A stretch of 64,000 nt of DNA from Luscinia megarhynchos (Eukaryota; Chordata; Aves; Passeriformes; Turdidae), in NCBI GenBank assembly GCA_034336665.1, contig CM067589.1, positions 1,125,720 to 1,189,719 on the forward strand, given 5' to 3'. The translations under genes were made by a program, and so were the position numbers. The number at the start of each line of letters is the position of its first letter. Within the stretch, counting starts at the first letter, position 1. Below, one piece after another: positions 1 to 12,179 of this stretch. The notes under the pieces were generated by a model that saw only the letters and a list, made by a program, of their open reading frames with translations, was not told where the DNA came from and did no database searches.

Positions 1-589
1 GGCAACAACTCCTGGATTTTTCCACGATTTTTTCCCACATTTTTTCCAGGTGGGGAAAAGCTGCCGTTCCCAAAAATCCGGGGTTGTTTTTCCGGGCGGG
101 GGAGGATTTCCACGGAGCCGGGATCGTCGGAGCTAATTAGCGGAATGGCCCCATTATTTATCCAGGGACACGGAGTCCAATAATTGCTATTGCAGCTCGG
201 AAGCGGCTCCGGGATATTAATTCCCGATTTTTCCTGTCAGCTCCGTACAGTAAAACTTCCAAATGGGCCCCCGAAGGTGCAGAAGCTCATTTTAATCCTC
301 CTTTTTCTTTGGAATTGGCAGAATCTCCTTCCATAAAAGACGGAAAAAAAGCGGGAGAACGGATAATATTTTGCTCCGAAGGAAGCCGTTAGAAAATCTT
401 ATTATTTTTCCCGCTCCCTGACCTTTTCCCGGCTTTCCGCTGGAGGAAAAGTTGCCTTGGATCTGGGGGTTTGTGCTGGTGCTGAGGTTTTTTTGGGAGA
501 ATCCAGGGAATGGGTTGGGTCCCTTCCTTCTGGGAGCAGGGAAAGGATGGATTGGTGTCCCCATGGAAAGGGTTTTTTGGGGTTTGGGT
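1..589. other. SKAP1 intron, left end, with AT-motif island
   Basis: No exon. 125-255 is unlike the surrounding GGGAATT-type DNA: GAGCTAATTAGCGG, CCCATTATTTATCC, CCAATAATTGCTATTGC. These TAAT-core words suggest conserved regulatory DNA. Confidence 0.4.
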
Positions 590-1260
590 GATTCCCATGG
601 TGTGGAAAAAATTGGGATTTGCTTTTCCCAGGATTTCTCGGGGTTTGTCCCATTTTATTTCCCATCCCTGGACGTCATTCCCATGGTGTGGAGGATTTTG
701 GGATTTGCTTTTCCCAGGATTTTTCAGGGTTTGTCCCGTTTCATTACCCATCCCTGGACATCATTCCCATGGTGTGGAGGATTTTGGGATTTGCTTTTCC
801 CAAGATTTCTCAGGGGTTGTCCCGTTTCATTTCCCATCCCTGCATCCCGGCATTCCAGGGAGATTCCCACGGGATTCTCTGCTCTTTGGGGCCGGATTTT
901 GGGTGGGAAGGAGGGGATTTCCCCAGCCTGATTCCTGAAGGATTCTCCACTGGCTGTGACAGGATTTTGGGTGGGAATGAGGATGGGAATGAGACGCTTT
1001 CCTAGGGAAATTCCAAAAGGATTCTTCACTGACTGAGGCTGGAATTCGGGAGGTGCCTCAGAGCATCCCCATGGGTATCCAGGTGCAGATTCCTGAGGGA
1101 TTTTCCAGTCTCTGGGGCCGGATTTTGGGTGGGAATGGAGATTTTTTCCCAGGGAGATTCCCGAGGGATTCTCCACTGGCTGAGGCCGGATTCCCAGTGG
1201 GAATGAGGGTGGGAATGAGACATTTTTCCCATCCAGACTCCCCAGGAATTCTCCCCTCCT
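590..1260. repeat. Degenerate 87 bp and ~75 bp tandem repeats
   Basis: ATTCCCATGGTGTGGA occurs at about 591, 677 and 764, with a shared GGGATTTGCTTTTCCCA and GTCCCGTTTCATTTCCCATC. Then GGCCGGATTTTGGGTGGGAA occurs at about 889, 960 and 1107. Confidence 0.85.
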
Positions 1261-1799
1261 ATATCCAAACTTTGGATGGGAACGAGGTTTTTCCCAATCA
1301 GGATTTTCCAGAGGCTGATCCTCAAATTAAAACCCCGGGAATGGCGCCGCATTCCCTTAAATTCTCCCCATTTAAACCAATCCCAAATCCCGGAACTCTG
1401 ACAATTCCCACCAGAAAAAAAAGTGGGAAAAAGGTGATTCCCATCCAAGCCCCCAATCCGGAGCATTTCTCCGTGGGCAGGGGAGGCTCTGACGGAAGAA
1501 ATAAAGCCGGGAAGATCCCGTTTTCTCGGGAAAACTCGTAAAGACAGTCGGAATCCGACATAAACAACAATTTACACCCGGCATTTATCCTGGAAATTGC
1601 GGTTCCGTGCGGCTCACGCAGGCGGATAAATCATCTTTTATGGGATTCTGCGGAGTTCTTCCAGGGAAACGGAAATTTAGTGGAATTTGAAGGCTTGGGA
1701 AAACAGAGAGCTCCGGCTCGGGCCGTTCATCCTGGAAAACACCGGCTCCTGCGTGGAGAAGGATAAAAATCCATCCCTCGGGATTGGAGCTTTTCCTTA

Positions 1800-2130
1800 A
1801 AAAATGGCTTGGGAAAATAATCGAGGGATGAGCCTTGGAAAAATTCCCGAGTTTGTTTTGGGGTGTTCTTGGTTTGTGGTGGGAAAACTGGGCCTCAGTC
1901 CCTTAAAAAAAAAGGGAATCAGGGATGATTCCCAAGAGGGATTTAGGGAAGATTCCCAAGTTTTTGCGGTGTTCTCAGCTTCTGGGGGGAGAGCTGTGCC
2001 TCAGTCCCGGAAAAAAAAAGAGATTTAGGGATAATTCCCAAGTTTTTCATTGTGTTTCCTGATTGTGGTGGGAAAACTGGGTCTCAATCCCCCCTAAAAC
2101 AAGATTTAGGGATGATTCCCAAGTTCCTGT
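1800..2130. repeat. Degenerate tandem repeat in SKAP1 intron
   Basis: Three loose copies of GTGGTGGGAAAACTGGGTCTCA with CTCAATCCC and AGGGATGATTCCCAAG. The following 2130-3750 has no gene and no clear array. Confidence 0.55.
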
Positions 2131-3756
2131 GTTCCTGAAATCCAGGAAGGAGCTGGAGCATCCCAAATCCTGGATTTCAGCTCAATCCCTCCTCAAAATA
2201 TCCCGTTTTTATCCCGGATCCATCCAAATCCCAGCTGAAAACATTCCAGGATATCCATTCCCTGAGCAGGACGGGAAAAACCTTTGGAAAACTGTTAAAG
2301 GTGGAGGCTGCTTGTCCTAATTAATGCCAGCATATAATTTATTAATTGCTATTATTTAGGGGGCTTAATTAGTCCCAGGATTTTGGGATCCCTGCTAAAA
2401 ATATTCCAAAGGTTTTTCTCAGATGGATCCAGGGCCTGCTCCAGCTTTTCCTGGATTTTTTGGGGGCAGGAATGCCATTTTTAGGGAAGGGGCTGCTCCC
2501 ATTCCTGATAAAAGCAAGGATGGAGCCAAAGCTCCGTCGGAATTTGCTCAGGGAAGGAGGAAACGTTCCCGGCTCCGGAATTTCCATGGGATGGGCTTGG
2601 ATTTACGGCCGGAGCCTCCGGTGCCGCTTCCTTCCCTTCGGGATGGGACTGCAGGGCAGGAAGGAAGGGTGGGGACCCCGCTGGGATCCGTGGGCACCGG
2701 GAACGCCCCTGGATCCGGGATGGCGAGCTCTGGAGAAATCGGCTCCGGGATATTTGTGCGGGAATCGTTTTCCCCTCTCTTTTTCCCAGTTTTCCATGGT
2801 TTTGTCAATGATCCCAGCCTGGTCTGGTGGGAGAGGCTTGGAATGAGATCCCTGAGGATCTGCAATTCTGGGAGTTCTGGGCTTTGAGGTCTCTCCCATC
2901 CCGATCCTGTTCTGTGATTCCAGGGATCCTCAGGGATCATGGATTGCTCCAAAGGAATCCTCCCATGGAGCTGCTGCTGGAGGAGCCAAAAATATTCCTG
3001 CTCCTTTTTCCCAAGGAAAAGAGTTGGATCCGGCTGATTGAGGATCATTCCCATCCCAATTCCTGGAATAACAGGGGAAAATTCCAGCCACTTTCATTCC
3101 CGTTTTAATCCCAGTGTTATCCCGGTTTTCCAGAAGGAGAAAATGGATCGTTGGAGAGGGAAAATGGGATTTTCCAGCTTTTCCTGGGGTCTGGCACCAG
3201 GCAGGGACATTCATTCCCAATCCTTTGGGGTGATATCCCGAATATTTTCATTGGGAATTGGGATGACAGGACACAGGGAATGCGTTCTAAATGGAAAAGG
3301 GGAAATTCAGGTGGGATTTTGGGAAGGAATTCCTAGAGAAACTGGAAATTCCCAGATTCCCTGAATCCCTGGAATTCTCCCAGGCCCCATTGGAGCACCC
3401 TGGTTTAACAGGAATTTTTCCTGCCCATGGGATGGGAATGGGATGGAATTTAAGGCCCTTCCATCCCAAACCATTCCAGGATTCGTTATTTGGGTTTTTT
3501 CCCAGTTTTTCCAGCAAAAAACTCCCGGAAGAAAACACCACGGATTTCTGGGAGCAGGTGGAGCTCTCCCCCTTTCCGCCCCCTCAGCTCCAGGACAATA
3601 TTCCATCAATATTTGCTCCGGGAAATGAGGAGGTGCCGAAAGAGCCCCGGAGAGGGCGGAAAATCTCCGGGAGGAACAATCCAAACACACCTGGAGCGGG
3701 GTTTTGTTCCCGCCCGTCGCCATGGAGATAATCACGGGATAATTTGGGATGGCCGG

Positions 3757-4485
3757 GAGCTTTTCCAAAGTGGAAAAAGGGATAAATCCTGCTGGATGCT
3801 GAGATCCAGGCTGGTTTTAGGATTTTGGGAATCTTGGAATAATTTTGGATTGCTGGGAGCTGTTCCAGAGTGGGAAAAGGGATAAATCCTGCTGGATACT
3901 GAGCAGGCCCAGGGTGCTTTTAGGCCTGGTTTTAAGGCTGTTCTTAGGTCTGTTTTTGGGGCTGATTTTGGAGTTTTTGACACACTGGGGTCACTGGGAA
4001 CTTTTCCAAAGAGAAGTGGATAAATCCTGCTGGATGCTGAGCAGGCCCAGGGTGATTTTAGGCCTGGTTTTAAGACTATTTTTAGGGTTTTTTCTAGGGT
4101 TGTTTTTAGGGCTGATTTTGGAGTTTTTGACACATAAGAGTCACTGGGAACTTTTCCAAAGAGAAGTGGATAAATCCTGCTGGATACTGAGCAGGCCCAG
4201 GGTGATTTTAGGCCTGGTTTTTAGGGCTGGTTTTAGGGCTGATTTTGGGGGTTTTGACATACTGGGGTCTCTGAGAACTTTTCCAAAGGGAAGTGGATAA
4301 ATCCTGCTGGATACTGAGCAGACCCAGGGTGATTTTAGGCCTGGTTTTTAGGGCTGGTTTTAGGGCTGATTTTGGGGGTTTTGACACACTGGGGTCTGTG
4401 AGAACTTTTCCAAAGGGAAGTGGATAAATCCTGCTGGATGCTGAGCAGGCCCAGGGTGATTTTAAGCCTGGTTTTAGGCTCCCAG
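3757..4485. repeat. ~125 bp tandem repeat, six copies
   Basis: GGATAAATCCTGCTGGAT recurs at about 3780, 3880, 4018, 4168, 4294 and 4419. Each is followed by GAGCAGGCCCAGGGTGATTTTAGGCC-like sequence and GGGCTGATTTTGG. Confidence 0.93.
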
Positions 4486-4924
4486 CCCCATCCCCTCCAC
4501 CCGGCCGCGCTCTGCACTCCCCGGCAGCCGCAAATCCTCGGAACAACTCGGAGGCACGGGAATAAAAAATGGGAAGTGTTTAAATGGTGAATGGGTTTCA
4601 TGTTCCTGTCAGCGCCGAGGGTTTGTTCCCGTTTATAAACTCATCCGTTTGGAATGACATCGGTTTTATGGGAGCCATCAGCCCTGGGTGACGGCGTTCC
4701 CGTGTTCCACCATTACTGCCCGATTGGATTTGCAGTAAAGAACGGGAATGGGAATCGTAAATCTCCCGCCGGGAGATTTAGGGCTGCTGGAAGGAGGAAT
4801 GGAGCCGCTCCCGGCGCTCCTGGGAGGAGGGATGGAGCTGTTCCCGGTGTTCCCGAGGGATGGAGCCGAGCCCCAGCGCTGGGAAGGGGTGGGAGGTGGG
4901 TGGAGGGCAGGGGGAGGTTTGATC

Positions 4925-5310
4925 CCACTCCTTGAAATTCCATAAAAAAGGGGGGAAATGGGGAAGAGAACACGGTTTAATTCCGTTCCTTGAAATTCCG
5001 TGAAAAATGGGGAAAATGGGGAAGAGAAAAACATGGATTAGTTCTGCTCCTTGAAATTCCATAAAAAAGGGGGGAAATGGGGAAGAGAACACGGTTTAAT
5101 TCCGTTCCTTGAAATTCCGTGAAAAATGGGGAAAATGGGGAAGAGAAAAACATGGATTGGTTCAGCTCTTTGAAATACCGTTAAAAAAAGGGGGGAAATG
5201 GGGAAGAAAACACTGTTTAATTCCGTTCCTTGAAATTTCTTGAAAAAGGGGGAAAATGAGGAAGAGAAGAACATGGATTCATTCTACTCCTTGAAATTCT
5301 GTAAGAAATA
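4925..5310. repeat. ~60 bp tandem repeat, six copies
   Basis: Units of CCTTGAAATTCCATAAAAAA, GGGGAAATGGGGAAGAGAA, CACGGTTTAATTCCGTT, alternating in pairs (about 120 bp higher-order unit). Confidence 0.93.
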
Positions 5311-5329
5311 GGGAAGGTGGGGAAGTTAT

Positions 5330-5490
5330 CCCTGGAATGTCCTTGAAATATCCCTGGAATGTCCTTGGAATGGCCCTGGAAAATCCCTGGAATGTCCTTG
5401 GAATGGCGTTGAAATATCCCTGGAATATTCCTGGAATGTCCCTGGAATATCCCTGGAATATCCGTGGAATATCCTGAGAATGTCCCTGCT
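5330..5490. repeat. 15 bp minisatellite CTGGAATGTCCTTGG / CTGGAATATCCC
   Basis: Roughly ten copies with alternating GTCC and ATCC versions. Confidence 0.88.
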
Positions 5491-6599
5491 GACCCCACAT
5501 CCCCATGACCATCCCAGCTTTTTCCTCTCCAGGTTTCCAATGGAATTTTGGGAATTCTCTGTGGTAAATTTGTCCTGGAATATTCCCAGAAATCTCGGGA
5601 TGGTTCTGCAGGCGCTTCCAGGTGCTGCTCTTGGCCACCAATCCAGGAATTCCAGCTGGGAATTCCCAGAGCTCTCCGTGCCTCGGGAATGCTCTCCCAA
5701 TTCCAGGGAATATCATGGATTCATTCCCACTCTCCCATCGCTTTATTGTCGCTCCCACCCAGATTTCCTCGTGTTTTCCAAGGAATTTTTGGATATTTGG
5801 CAGCTCTTGGCTGATTCCCCGCTCCCAGAGATCCCCCAATCCATGCAGGACTCTCCCGGTGTGGAATTTCAGCCCCTCTGGAAGCAAATCCAGCATTTTT
5901 CAATCCCTGAGCAGCACAAAGACCCCTCCCTCCGGCTCCCCCAGCTCCGTGGATTTTTCCCTCTTCTTCTTTTCCTTAATTCACTGCCCGGTGAGTTCCT
6001 GATTGACTCTGAGACCAATTAAAGGAAAATTTAATGGGAGAATGGATGAACTCCCGGAGCTTTCCCGGCCATCCATCACGTTTTTATGGCGAGAGCCGGG
6101 AAGGAGCTCAGAACTTCCCGCTGGGAATGGGGTAATGAAGAGGGCAGGGAGAGGATTCCCGGGGATTGCCGGGATGCTGCTCCAGGCTGGGATTTACCTC
6201 CCTGATCCCGGCGTTCCAGGCACTGCAGTGACCCCCACGGAGGCTGGAAAAGGTGGGATAATGGGATGGATCCCAAGGAACCTGGTTCCGGAGCGAGGTG
6301 GAGGTGTTGGCTCCATGTTCCCCCATTCCATAAATCCCGGGAATCAAGCATTCCTGGGCGTGGGAAGGAAGCCACAGGATCCATCCCTGAGAGCTGGAAT
6401 GGGAATTGGGATAATGGGATGGATCCCAGGAACCATCCCTGCTCCATCTCATTCCTGCTTCCGAAGCGAGGCTGAGGATTTGGCTCTCCTTGTGTTCTCC
6501 CATTCCATAAATCCTGGAAATCCAGATGTCCCAGATGTGCTGGTGTGCCCCAGGCTGGGATTTCCTGTCCCAATCCGGGCGCCCCAGCAGCTGGAATGG

Positions 6600-6835
6600 G
6601 AGGTGGGATAATGGGATGGATCCCAGAAACCAAAATCCCATCCTGGAATTGTGGGGCTCCCAAAATCCCATCCCAGAGGCTTGGGGCTCCCAAAATCCCA
6701 TCCTGGAGCTTTGAGGCTCCTAAAATTCCCATCCTGGAGCTTTGGGGCTCCCAAAATCCCATCCCAGAATTTTAGGGCTCCCAAAATCCCCATCCTGAAC
6801 ACATTGGGCTCCCAAAATCCCATCCCGGAGCAGAA
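6600..6835. repeat. ~33 bp minisatellite GGGCTCCCAAAATCCCATCC
   Basis: Seven copies of GGCTCCCAAAATCCCATCCTGGAGCTTT-like units. An upstream longer unit with GGGATAATGGGATGGATCCC occurs at 6252, 6408 and 6605. Confidence 0.88.
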
Positions 6836-7279
6836 CCAGCCCCTTCCCATCCCCACCCAAATCCTGCTTCCCATCCCGTTGGGATTTGATCCCGAGGCAG
6901 CAGAGGAGGAAATGGAAACCGCCCCCAGCTCCCATTTTTCAGCCGTAACTCCATAATAAAAATAACGGGATAATGATTTTTTTTTGTTTTCTGGGATGAT
7001 ATTAAAGGCCTGGGATATCGATCCCACCGTTCCCGGGCCTCACATGGAGCCGCAGTTTTTGACAGAGAGAGCAATAAAATCCTCACTTTCCCAATTTCCC
7101 ATAAATGTCAGCTCTGCACGCAAGGTTACAAATTCCCGGTGATGTTCCCACCCCTCCCTTCCCAAGAATGAGGGAATGAGGGAACAGCCCCGAGGGGAAA
7201 ATTTGGGATTGTCCCAGCTCAGATCCAGGCTGGGAAGAGGCTGCATTCCCCTGGGAGAACAGTCCTGGAGTTCTGTTTA

Positions 7280-7900
7280 ATCCCAAATCCCTGGATTTAA
7301 GGATAAGGGCCCAGTGTCCCCCCTGGATCGTGGAACTCTCATCCCACCTGGATTTGGGGTCCTAGATCCCTGATCCCACCTGGATTTGGGGATAAGGTCC
7401 CAATGTCCCCCATGAATCCTGAAACCCTGATCCCAGCTGGATTTTGGGGTCCTGGAGCTCTGATTTAACATGGATTTTGGGATAAGGCCTCAATGTCCCC
7501 CCCTGGATCCCTAAACATTGATCCCACCTGGATTTAGGGTTCCAGACCCTGATCCTGCTTGGATTTGGGGTCCTGGAGCCCTGATCCAACCAAGATTTTG
7601 GGAAAAGGTCCCAATGTGCCCCTGGATCCCACCTGGATTTTGGAGCCCTGGAGCTCTGCTCCAACCAGGATTTTGGGATGGGGGCAGAATGTTCCCCCTA
7701 GATCCCGAGCCCTGGTCCCACCTGGATTTTGGAGTCCTGGAGTCCTGATCCCACCTGGATTTTGGTATGGGGGCAGAATGTTCCCTCTGGATCCCAAGCC
7801 CTGATCCCACCTGGATTTGGGGGCTCCTGGAGCACTGATCCCACCTGGATTTGGGGCTCCCAGAGCTCTGATCCCACCTGGATTTCTATCCAAAGCTCCC
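7280..7900. repeat. Minisatellite CTGATCCCACCTGGATTTTG
   Basis: About fifteen degenerate copies, 40-65 bp apart, of GATCCCACCTGGATTTGGGG with GTCCTGGAGCCCTGATCC. Confidence 0.88.
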
Positions 7901-8214
7901 CCAAACCCCACTTGGAGCTTTTCCCGACCAGCTCCCGATCCATAACATCCTGGATTTATGACTTGGTGGGAATCCGAGCTGCCATAAAAAGCTGCTCCCT
8001 GTTTTTCCGGCCCCGCCATCCTTTATCCGCTGTCACTTCCCAGCGTTTCCAGAGGCGGATGCGGCCCCAGCGATCGATGTTTTGTTTTATCTCCCTTTTT
8101 TTCCCAATAATTTTTTTAATCATTTCTCCCGCAGATAAATAATTCCCGGGAAAGGCGCAGTCAGCAGTTTTGGAGAGGGGGGAAAAAGTGATGAGGTCAG
8201 GAGAGGGGAAGGGA

Positions 8215-8460
8215 GGGAGGGGAGCTGGGGCTGCTCTTGGAATTCCCAGTGGGAATGGGGCATGGAGCTGGCACCCCACAATGGGGGGAAATGGGTTTGG
8301 GGGGACAGGGATGGGAAAAGGGACAGGGACACGGACAGGGACCTTCCCTTGGAATTCCCAGTGGGAATGGGGCACGGAACTGCCACCCCAAAAATGAGGG
8401 GAAAGGATTTGGAGGGACTGGGATGGGCTGGGATGGGCTGGGATGGGATGGGATGGGGAC
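8215..8460. repeat. Two-copy ~115 bp repeat
   Basis: CTTGGAATTCCCAGTGGGAA followed by TGGGGCATGGAGCTGGCACC at 8237, and again at 8349 with CACGGAACTGCCACC. Confidence 0.75.
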
Positions 8461-8589
8461 CTGCCAAGCCCCTCTCTGCTTCCCTTGGAATTCCTGGCAC
8501 GAGCCAGAATTGAGACACGGAGCTGCGACCCCAAAATCTGGGAAAAGGAGAGTCTAGAGCTCCCTGGGACAGGGACAGAGATGGGGATA

Positions 8590-8815
8590 GGGGATTTTAG
8601 GGATCAGCACAGCCCCTTTTCGGGATGGGAAATTTGAGAATTAGGATCCCAGCTGGGGTTCTCAGTCCCTTTTTGGGATGGGAAGTTTGGGAATTGGGAT
8701 CCCAGACAGTGCTCCCAGTCCCTTTTTGGGATGGAAAATTTGGGAATTAGGATCCCAGCTGGCATTCCCAGTCCCTTTTTGGGATGGGAAATTCGGGAAT
8801 TGGGATCCCAGCCCC
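8590..8815. repeat. ~60 bp repeat CCCTTTTTGGGATGGGAAAT
   Basis: Four copies, each with TTGGGAATTGGGATCCCAG. Confidence 0.88.
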
Positions 8816-9509
8816 CTGTTACCGCTCCCGCCAGGGCTGCTCCGGCTCCCGGCTCCAATCCTGAGCTTCTGCTGCTTCCTTGTGGCAAAACCTTGGAATG
8901 ACACGGCCTTTCCCTGAATTCCTGCCCCGGGACGCGACCCCAAACCCCGGGAGAATCCCTCGGGAGCAGCTCCAGGGTTGGGATCTCCCGGCCTTGGAAT
9001 CTCGGGAGGGAAATCCTTCAGCCGCGTCCATCCCTGTGCTGACCTTTGCCGGCTCCTTGATAATTCCAAGTGGGAATTCTGCTCGCGAGCCCTTCCCGGA
9101 GCCATAAATATTCCTGGGAAGGTGATGGAAGTGCTTGATTTTCTTGGGATGTGTTTTTAAAGAGCCGGGATATAACCCCGGAGCCCGGGTGGGAATTCCC
9201 GGGATATTTATGGCAAGAAGGTTCTTTAATGCCTTTCCTTTTATTCCTGAACTTCAAAGCCGTTGCCACTCGGGATTAAATGTGGAATTCCCTCAGCTCC
9301 CCAAAATTTGGGATTTTCCCTGGGATTGCTGTGCCAGTTGGGAATAAGGAGAAGGGGTATGAGGGTCCCACCGAGATTTGGGATTTGCTCCTGTGGCTCA
9401 GCATCCCAAATCCTGGTTATCCATGGCTGGGGGAGCTTCAACCCTCTGGGATTGATTCCTGACCCTGGAGCCGTTCCTGGAGGGAAAAAAGGGATGGGAT
9501 GGGGTGAGA

Positions 9510-9970
9510 GGTGCCCAGAGTGGCTCAGGACCCTCTGGAAAAACAGGAATGAGCAGCTGCAGTTTGATCTCCAGGTGCCCCACGTCAGCTTTTCCATGGG
9601 GAGATTGGGAATAAATCCCAGCAGGAATGGGGCTCATCCCTCCCATTCCCTCTCTCCCGCCTCCACTCACTCCTTTTGGGTCCTTGGAGAGGCTCGGGAC
9701 CCTCTGGAAAACTCGTAATGAGTGGGACCAGTTTGATCTCCAGGTGCCCCATAGCAGCTTTTCCAAGGGGAAATTCGGGAAAAAATCCCTGCAGGAATTT
9801 GGGTCACTCCCCTCTCCCTCCTCCTTTGGGGCTGAGAGGTTCTTGGGGGGCCTTGGAACCCTCTGGAAAACCAGGAATGCCGGGAGGAAAGCAGCTCTGG
9901 GACTTTGATCTCCAGGTGCCCCATATCAGCTTTTCCAAGGAGAAATTAGGGAACGAATTCCGGCTGGAAT
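9510..9970. repeat. ~170 bp tandem repeat, three copies
   Basis: TTTGATCTCCAGGTGCCCCA lies at 9563, 9732 and 9904. Each is followed by CAGCTTTTCCA and preceded by GGACCCTCTGGAAAA. Confidence 0.9.
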
Positions 9971-10079
9971 GACGGGGGGGTCTCCCTCTCTCCCTCCCTC
10001 CGGAGCCACGGGGTGAAAGCTGAAAGTTGAAGAGTCCAAAGCCGTCAATCCCGACTTTCAGCCGGCGCTGGGAAAGGGA

Positions 10080-10420
10080 AATATTTGGATAAGGCGCGAT
10101 CCGGAGCTGCCGCTGTTTACAAATCCCGATCCCACATCAAACGCGGCTCCCTTTGGGAAGCGCTTCCCGCTCTCCCGGCTCCTTTTGGGAGCTGTCACGG
10201 GAATTATTTGATGTTTCCCTCTCTCCTTTGTTTGTTTACGTTCATTAAAGTCGGGAGAATCCATCAAATCCTTGGCTCCGGTTATCCCGGAGCGCGCGCG
10301 GCCGCAGGTGCGGAGCGGCCGGCAGTGATGGAGGATCCATTTATCCCGCGGGGCGTGTGGAGGGAATGACACATTCCCGATAAATCCAACCCCGACCCCG
10401 CCCTTCTGCCTTCCCCCGGC
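10080..10420. promoter_or_regulatory. Candidate conserved non-coding element with forkhead motifs
   Basis: Non-repetitive island amid minisatellites. It holds CTGTTTACAAAT, TTTGTTTGTTTACGTTCATTAAAG and GGGAATTATTTGATGTTTCC, typical FOX and homeodomain words. Assigned only from composition and motifs. Confidence 0.35.
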
Positions 10421-10639
10421 CCTGATGGATGGGTTCCTTATCAGGAACATGGAAAAGCCGTGGGCGAGCTCCGGCCGCGCTTCCCAGCCGGATGCGGGGG
10501 CAGAGGGTGATCCCGGCCTCCTGCGGGACCAGCCGGGATTTATGGAAGTTGTTCTCCAGCTTGGCCAAAACTCATCTTGGATAAAATTCCAACAAATGCT
10601 GGATCCCCCTTGGATTTGCCTCACTGTGGGGAGTTACCC

Positions 10640-11115
10640 CAAGTTTGCCACCTCCAGAATTCCCAATTTTGCTACCTCTGGAATTCCTGAGTTTGCTGCC
10701 TCTAGAATTCCCAAATTTGCTGCCTTCAGAATTCCCAAATTCGTTGATTCTGGAATTCCCAAATTTGTCACTTCTGGAATTCCCAAATTTGTCGCCTCTG
10801 GGATTCCCGATTTTTCTGCCTCCAGAATTCCCAGATTTGTTGATTCTGGAATTCCCGATTTGTCTGCCTCCAAAATTCCCCAGCTTGTTGCCTCTGGAAT
10901 TGCCAAATTTGTTGCCTCTGGAATTCCTGAGTTTGCCACCTCCAGAAGTCCCAAATTTGCTGTCTCTGGAATTCCTGGGTTTGTTACCTCCAGAATTCCC
11001 AGATTTGTTACCTCTGGAATTACCAATTTTTCTGCCTCCAGAATTCCCAAGTGTGTTGCCTCAGGAATTCCGGAGTTTGTCGCCTCAGGAATTCCCCAAA
11101 TTTGCCACCTGAGGA
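10640..11115. repeat. 24 bp minisatellite TTGCCTCTGGAATTCCCAAA
   Basis: About twenty exact-length 24-base units such as GTTGCCTCTGGAATTCCCAA. The length is a multiple of three, so both strands stay open (8-residue repeats FVASGIPK and IPEVTNLG). Not a gene. Confidence 0.95.
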
Positions 11116-11139
11116 ATTCCCGAGTTTGCCGCCTCAGGA

Positions 11140-11330
11140 GTGGGGCCTCCAAGGCTATTCCCAGGAAAATGGGGCCTCCAAGGCCTCACCATAACCAGAA
11201 AACGAGGCCTCCAAGGCCATTCCCAGAAAACGAGGCCTCCAAAGCCATTCCCAGGAAAATGGGGCCTCCAAGGCCTCACCATTCCCAGAAAACGAGGCCT
11301 CCAAGGCCATTCCCAGGAAAATGAGGCCGT
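11140..11330. repeat. Short tandem repeat GGCCTCCAAGGCCATTCCCA
   Basis: Six or seven units alternating ATGGGGCCTCCAAGGCCTCA and ACGAGGCCTCCAAGGCCATT. After it, 11330-12101 has no clear feature. Confidence 0.9.
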
Positions 11331-12101
11331 CGGGCTAACGAGGAATGGTCGGAGCACACCTGAACGCTCCGCTGGAGCCGGAGCAAATGTCGGGATTTAC
11401 GGAGTCCCCGCGCGGACAGGAAAGGACAGGAAGTTTATCATGGATTAGGGAATTAATGGGGATGAATTCCCGCCCGCTGATGGATGGGATGGACGCTCCA
11501 TTAGGGAATGATTTAGGATTTTCCAGCTCATTGTGGATCAGGGAGGGCTCGGCTGGGCAGGATCAGGGTTGGAATGTTGGGATTGGAGAAGAGAGGGAAC
11601 AGGAAAGGAGTTCCAGGGATTTTCAAGTTATGGATCCATATTTTTATATTTTTATTTCTGTATTTTTCATTTTTATATGGATTTCTTATGGGATAATTTG
11701 CGGTGGAAGGGATCCTAAAGCTCATCCAGGTCGCCTCCCGCTATCCCAGGATTCTCAGGTTTTTGGGATAAACTGGGAATGGCAGAGGTCTTCCAGGCTC
11801 TGGGATGAGATGGGAAGAGCCATGATCCAGGCCAGACATGGAATCATGGGAATTGGGTTTTCGATGGGAATTGGCGTTTCCATATCAATAACCCAACCAG
11901 ATTCCAGGGAAAAAGGGCAGCTCCAGCCTCATCCCACTGAATCTTGGAATTCCAAGACCCTCTTCCCTATTCCCAGTGCTGGGAATATCAGCAAGATAGG
12001 GATAAATCTGGATTTCCACCCCTGGGGCTGCTTCCCCAAAGAAAAGGGCTGGGAATGGAAATGGCAAATTCCAATATTTTCTTTTGCTTTGCTCCCCGCA
12101 G

Positions 12102-12179
12102 GCCTGGAGGAGCTCCCACGGCCCATCCAGGATTCCGGGAATATTCTGAAGCAAGGATACCTGGAGAAGAGATCTCGAG
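12102..12179 (+). CDS. SKAP1: SKAP1 exon: linker and start of PH domain
   Basis: The acceptor follows a pyrimidine tract ending CCCCGCAG, and the donor is GTAAAA. The exon starts at codon position 2 and ends after codon position 1. It encodes [20 protein letters not shown] and the following LEKRSR, the first beta strand of the PH domain. The upstream exon that supplies the first base is not visible in the 12 kb to the left. Confidence 0.93.

Noticed and set aside
10425..11324. 299-codon frame with repeated ASGIPKFV units
   Set aside because: Product of the 24 bp minisatellite; the opposite strand is equally open, and no homology is recognised.
1..12101. N-terminal SKAP1 exons in the first 12 kb
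   Set aside because: I looked for the dimerisation-region residues and acceptor/donor pairs in the open frames and found none that fit; the missing exons are probably left of the window.
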